This document shows positions 63,730-64,000 of a stretch of 64,000 nt of DNA, piece by piece; the stretch's first letter is position 1, and each line of letters begins with the position of its first letter. The stretch comes from JABAAI01 sp965242745. GTDB taxonomy: Bacteria; Spirochaetota; Leptospiria; Leptospirales; Leptonemataceae. The position numbers and the translations under genes are program-made. Where the stretch lies: positions 62,001 to 126,000 of the forward strand of contig CBDETG010000096.1 of NCBI GenBank assembly GCA_965242745.1. The letters run 5' to 3'. The notes below the pieces were generated by a model. The model was not told the origin of the DNA. It did not search any database and saw nothing but the letters and a program-made list of their open reading frames with translations.

Positions 63730-64000
63730 ATGATGAAAAAAGTTAGTGTTTTTAGAATCTTTTTGGGAATCTCTTTTGCCTTTCCCCTTAAAGTATTTCT
63801 CGGAGTATTTCTCGGAGTATTTCTCGTTTTTGCTTCGTTTTCTTCTCTTGCGTTTTCTTCTCTATGGGGGGATTCTCAGGCAGATCCAATATGGGAGAAA
63901 GTTTATCAGCAGGCTTTGGTTGACCTGCAGTTTGCTAACGCTGTTCGTAAAGCGCAGGCGGCCTATATTTTAGGAGGCCAGTCTAATCCTCGTTTTGTCC
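63730..64000 (+). CDS. secreted protein, partial at window end
   Basis: The open frame starts at ATG 63730 (gagagg ribosome-binding site) and runs off the window after about 90 codons. The N-terminus MMKKVSVFRIFLGISFAF and the following hydrophobic repeat KVFLGVFLGVFLVFAS form a long signal or membrane segment with a small Phe-Leu-Gly-Val duplication. The mature part begins near DSQADPIWEKVYQQ. Function unknown. Confidence 0.6.
   Translation, partial: MMKKVSVFRIFLGISFAFPLKVFLGVFLGVFLVFASFSSLAFSSLWGDSQADPIWEKVYQQALVDLQFANAVRKAQAAYILGGQSNPRFV

Overview
The window looks like a chromosome segment of an aerobic, flagellated spirochaete, most likely related to Leptospirales. The reasons are a flagellar hook block fliK-flgD-flgE, a separate fliD locus, a b558-type succinate dehydrogenase anchor, a haem-copper oxidase subunit III, many lipoproteins with loose spirochaete-type lipoboxes, outer-membrane beta-barrel candidates, and a PASTA protein next to rpe. 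G+C is in the mid-40s % by eye. The species assignment is inference.

Layout. 1-5.9 kb: a small unknown gene inside a short direct repeat, sdhC, a methyltransferase, an outer-membrane protein, a well-bounded IS481-type insertion sequence, and cytochrome oxidase subunit III. 5.9-13.8 kb (minus strand): MFS transporter, CDGSH protein, ABC ATPase, then a housekeeping block read as ispE, tRNA-Gln, glmU-like, prs, rplY and a pth homologue that lacks two catalytic residues. 13.8-21 kb: small lipoprotein, DUF115 motility-associated protein, a multi-hairpin element, exbD, a cell-wall amidase and an acyltransferase/glycerol-3-phosphate dehydrogenase fusion. 21.2-26.4 kb: the rpsB-tsf-pyrH-frr operon, split between rpsB and tsf by a 1.9-kb decayed array of 54-bp repeats that continues the S2 C-terminal tail. 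26.5-35 kb: mutS, trpF, an M48 protease, a family of small membrane coiled-coil paralogues, a lipoprotein gene with an internal amber codon, PASTA protein and rpe. 35.2-42 kb: fliK-flgD-flgE followed by a tandem-duplicated DNA methyltransferase fused to a GIY-YIG-like domain; the first copy is a pseudogene with a different central region. 42-46 kb: third coiled-coil paralogue, lemA and two TPM-domain genes, pterin dehydratase, a repeat lipoprotein. 46.5-50.2 kb: three tandem Rpn/PD-(D/E)XK transposase-like genes, each interrupted at the same site by the same multi-hairpin element. 50.3-57.4 kb: lipoproteins, a histidine-rich outer-membrane barrel, a hydrolase and an NTF2-like lipoprotein. 57.5-59.2 kb: a heavily decayed GmrSD-type (DUF262/DUF1524) restriction pseudogene. 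59.4-64 kb: fliD and its downstream neighbour, and two secreted proteins, the last cut by the window end.

Themes. Tandem in-frame repeats are unusually common (36 bp in the MFS gene, 54 bp after rpsB, 90 bp and 69 bp in lipoproteins, 24 bp in the Rpn genes). Several conserved enzymes or structural proteins lack expected residues (Pth, the GpsA half of the fusion, FlgE). Palindromic, multi-hairpin elements are scattered between and inside genes. The best candidates for something undescribed are the multi-hairpin element family, the methyltransferase/GIY-YIG fusion with its exchanged central region, the rpsB tail array, and the FlgE lacking the cross-linking cysteine.
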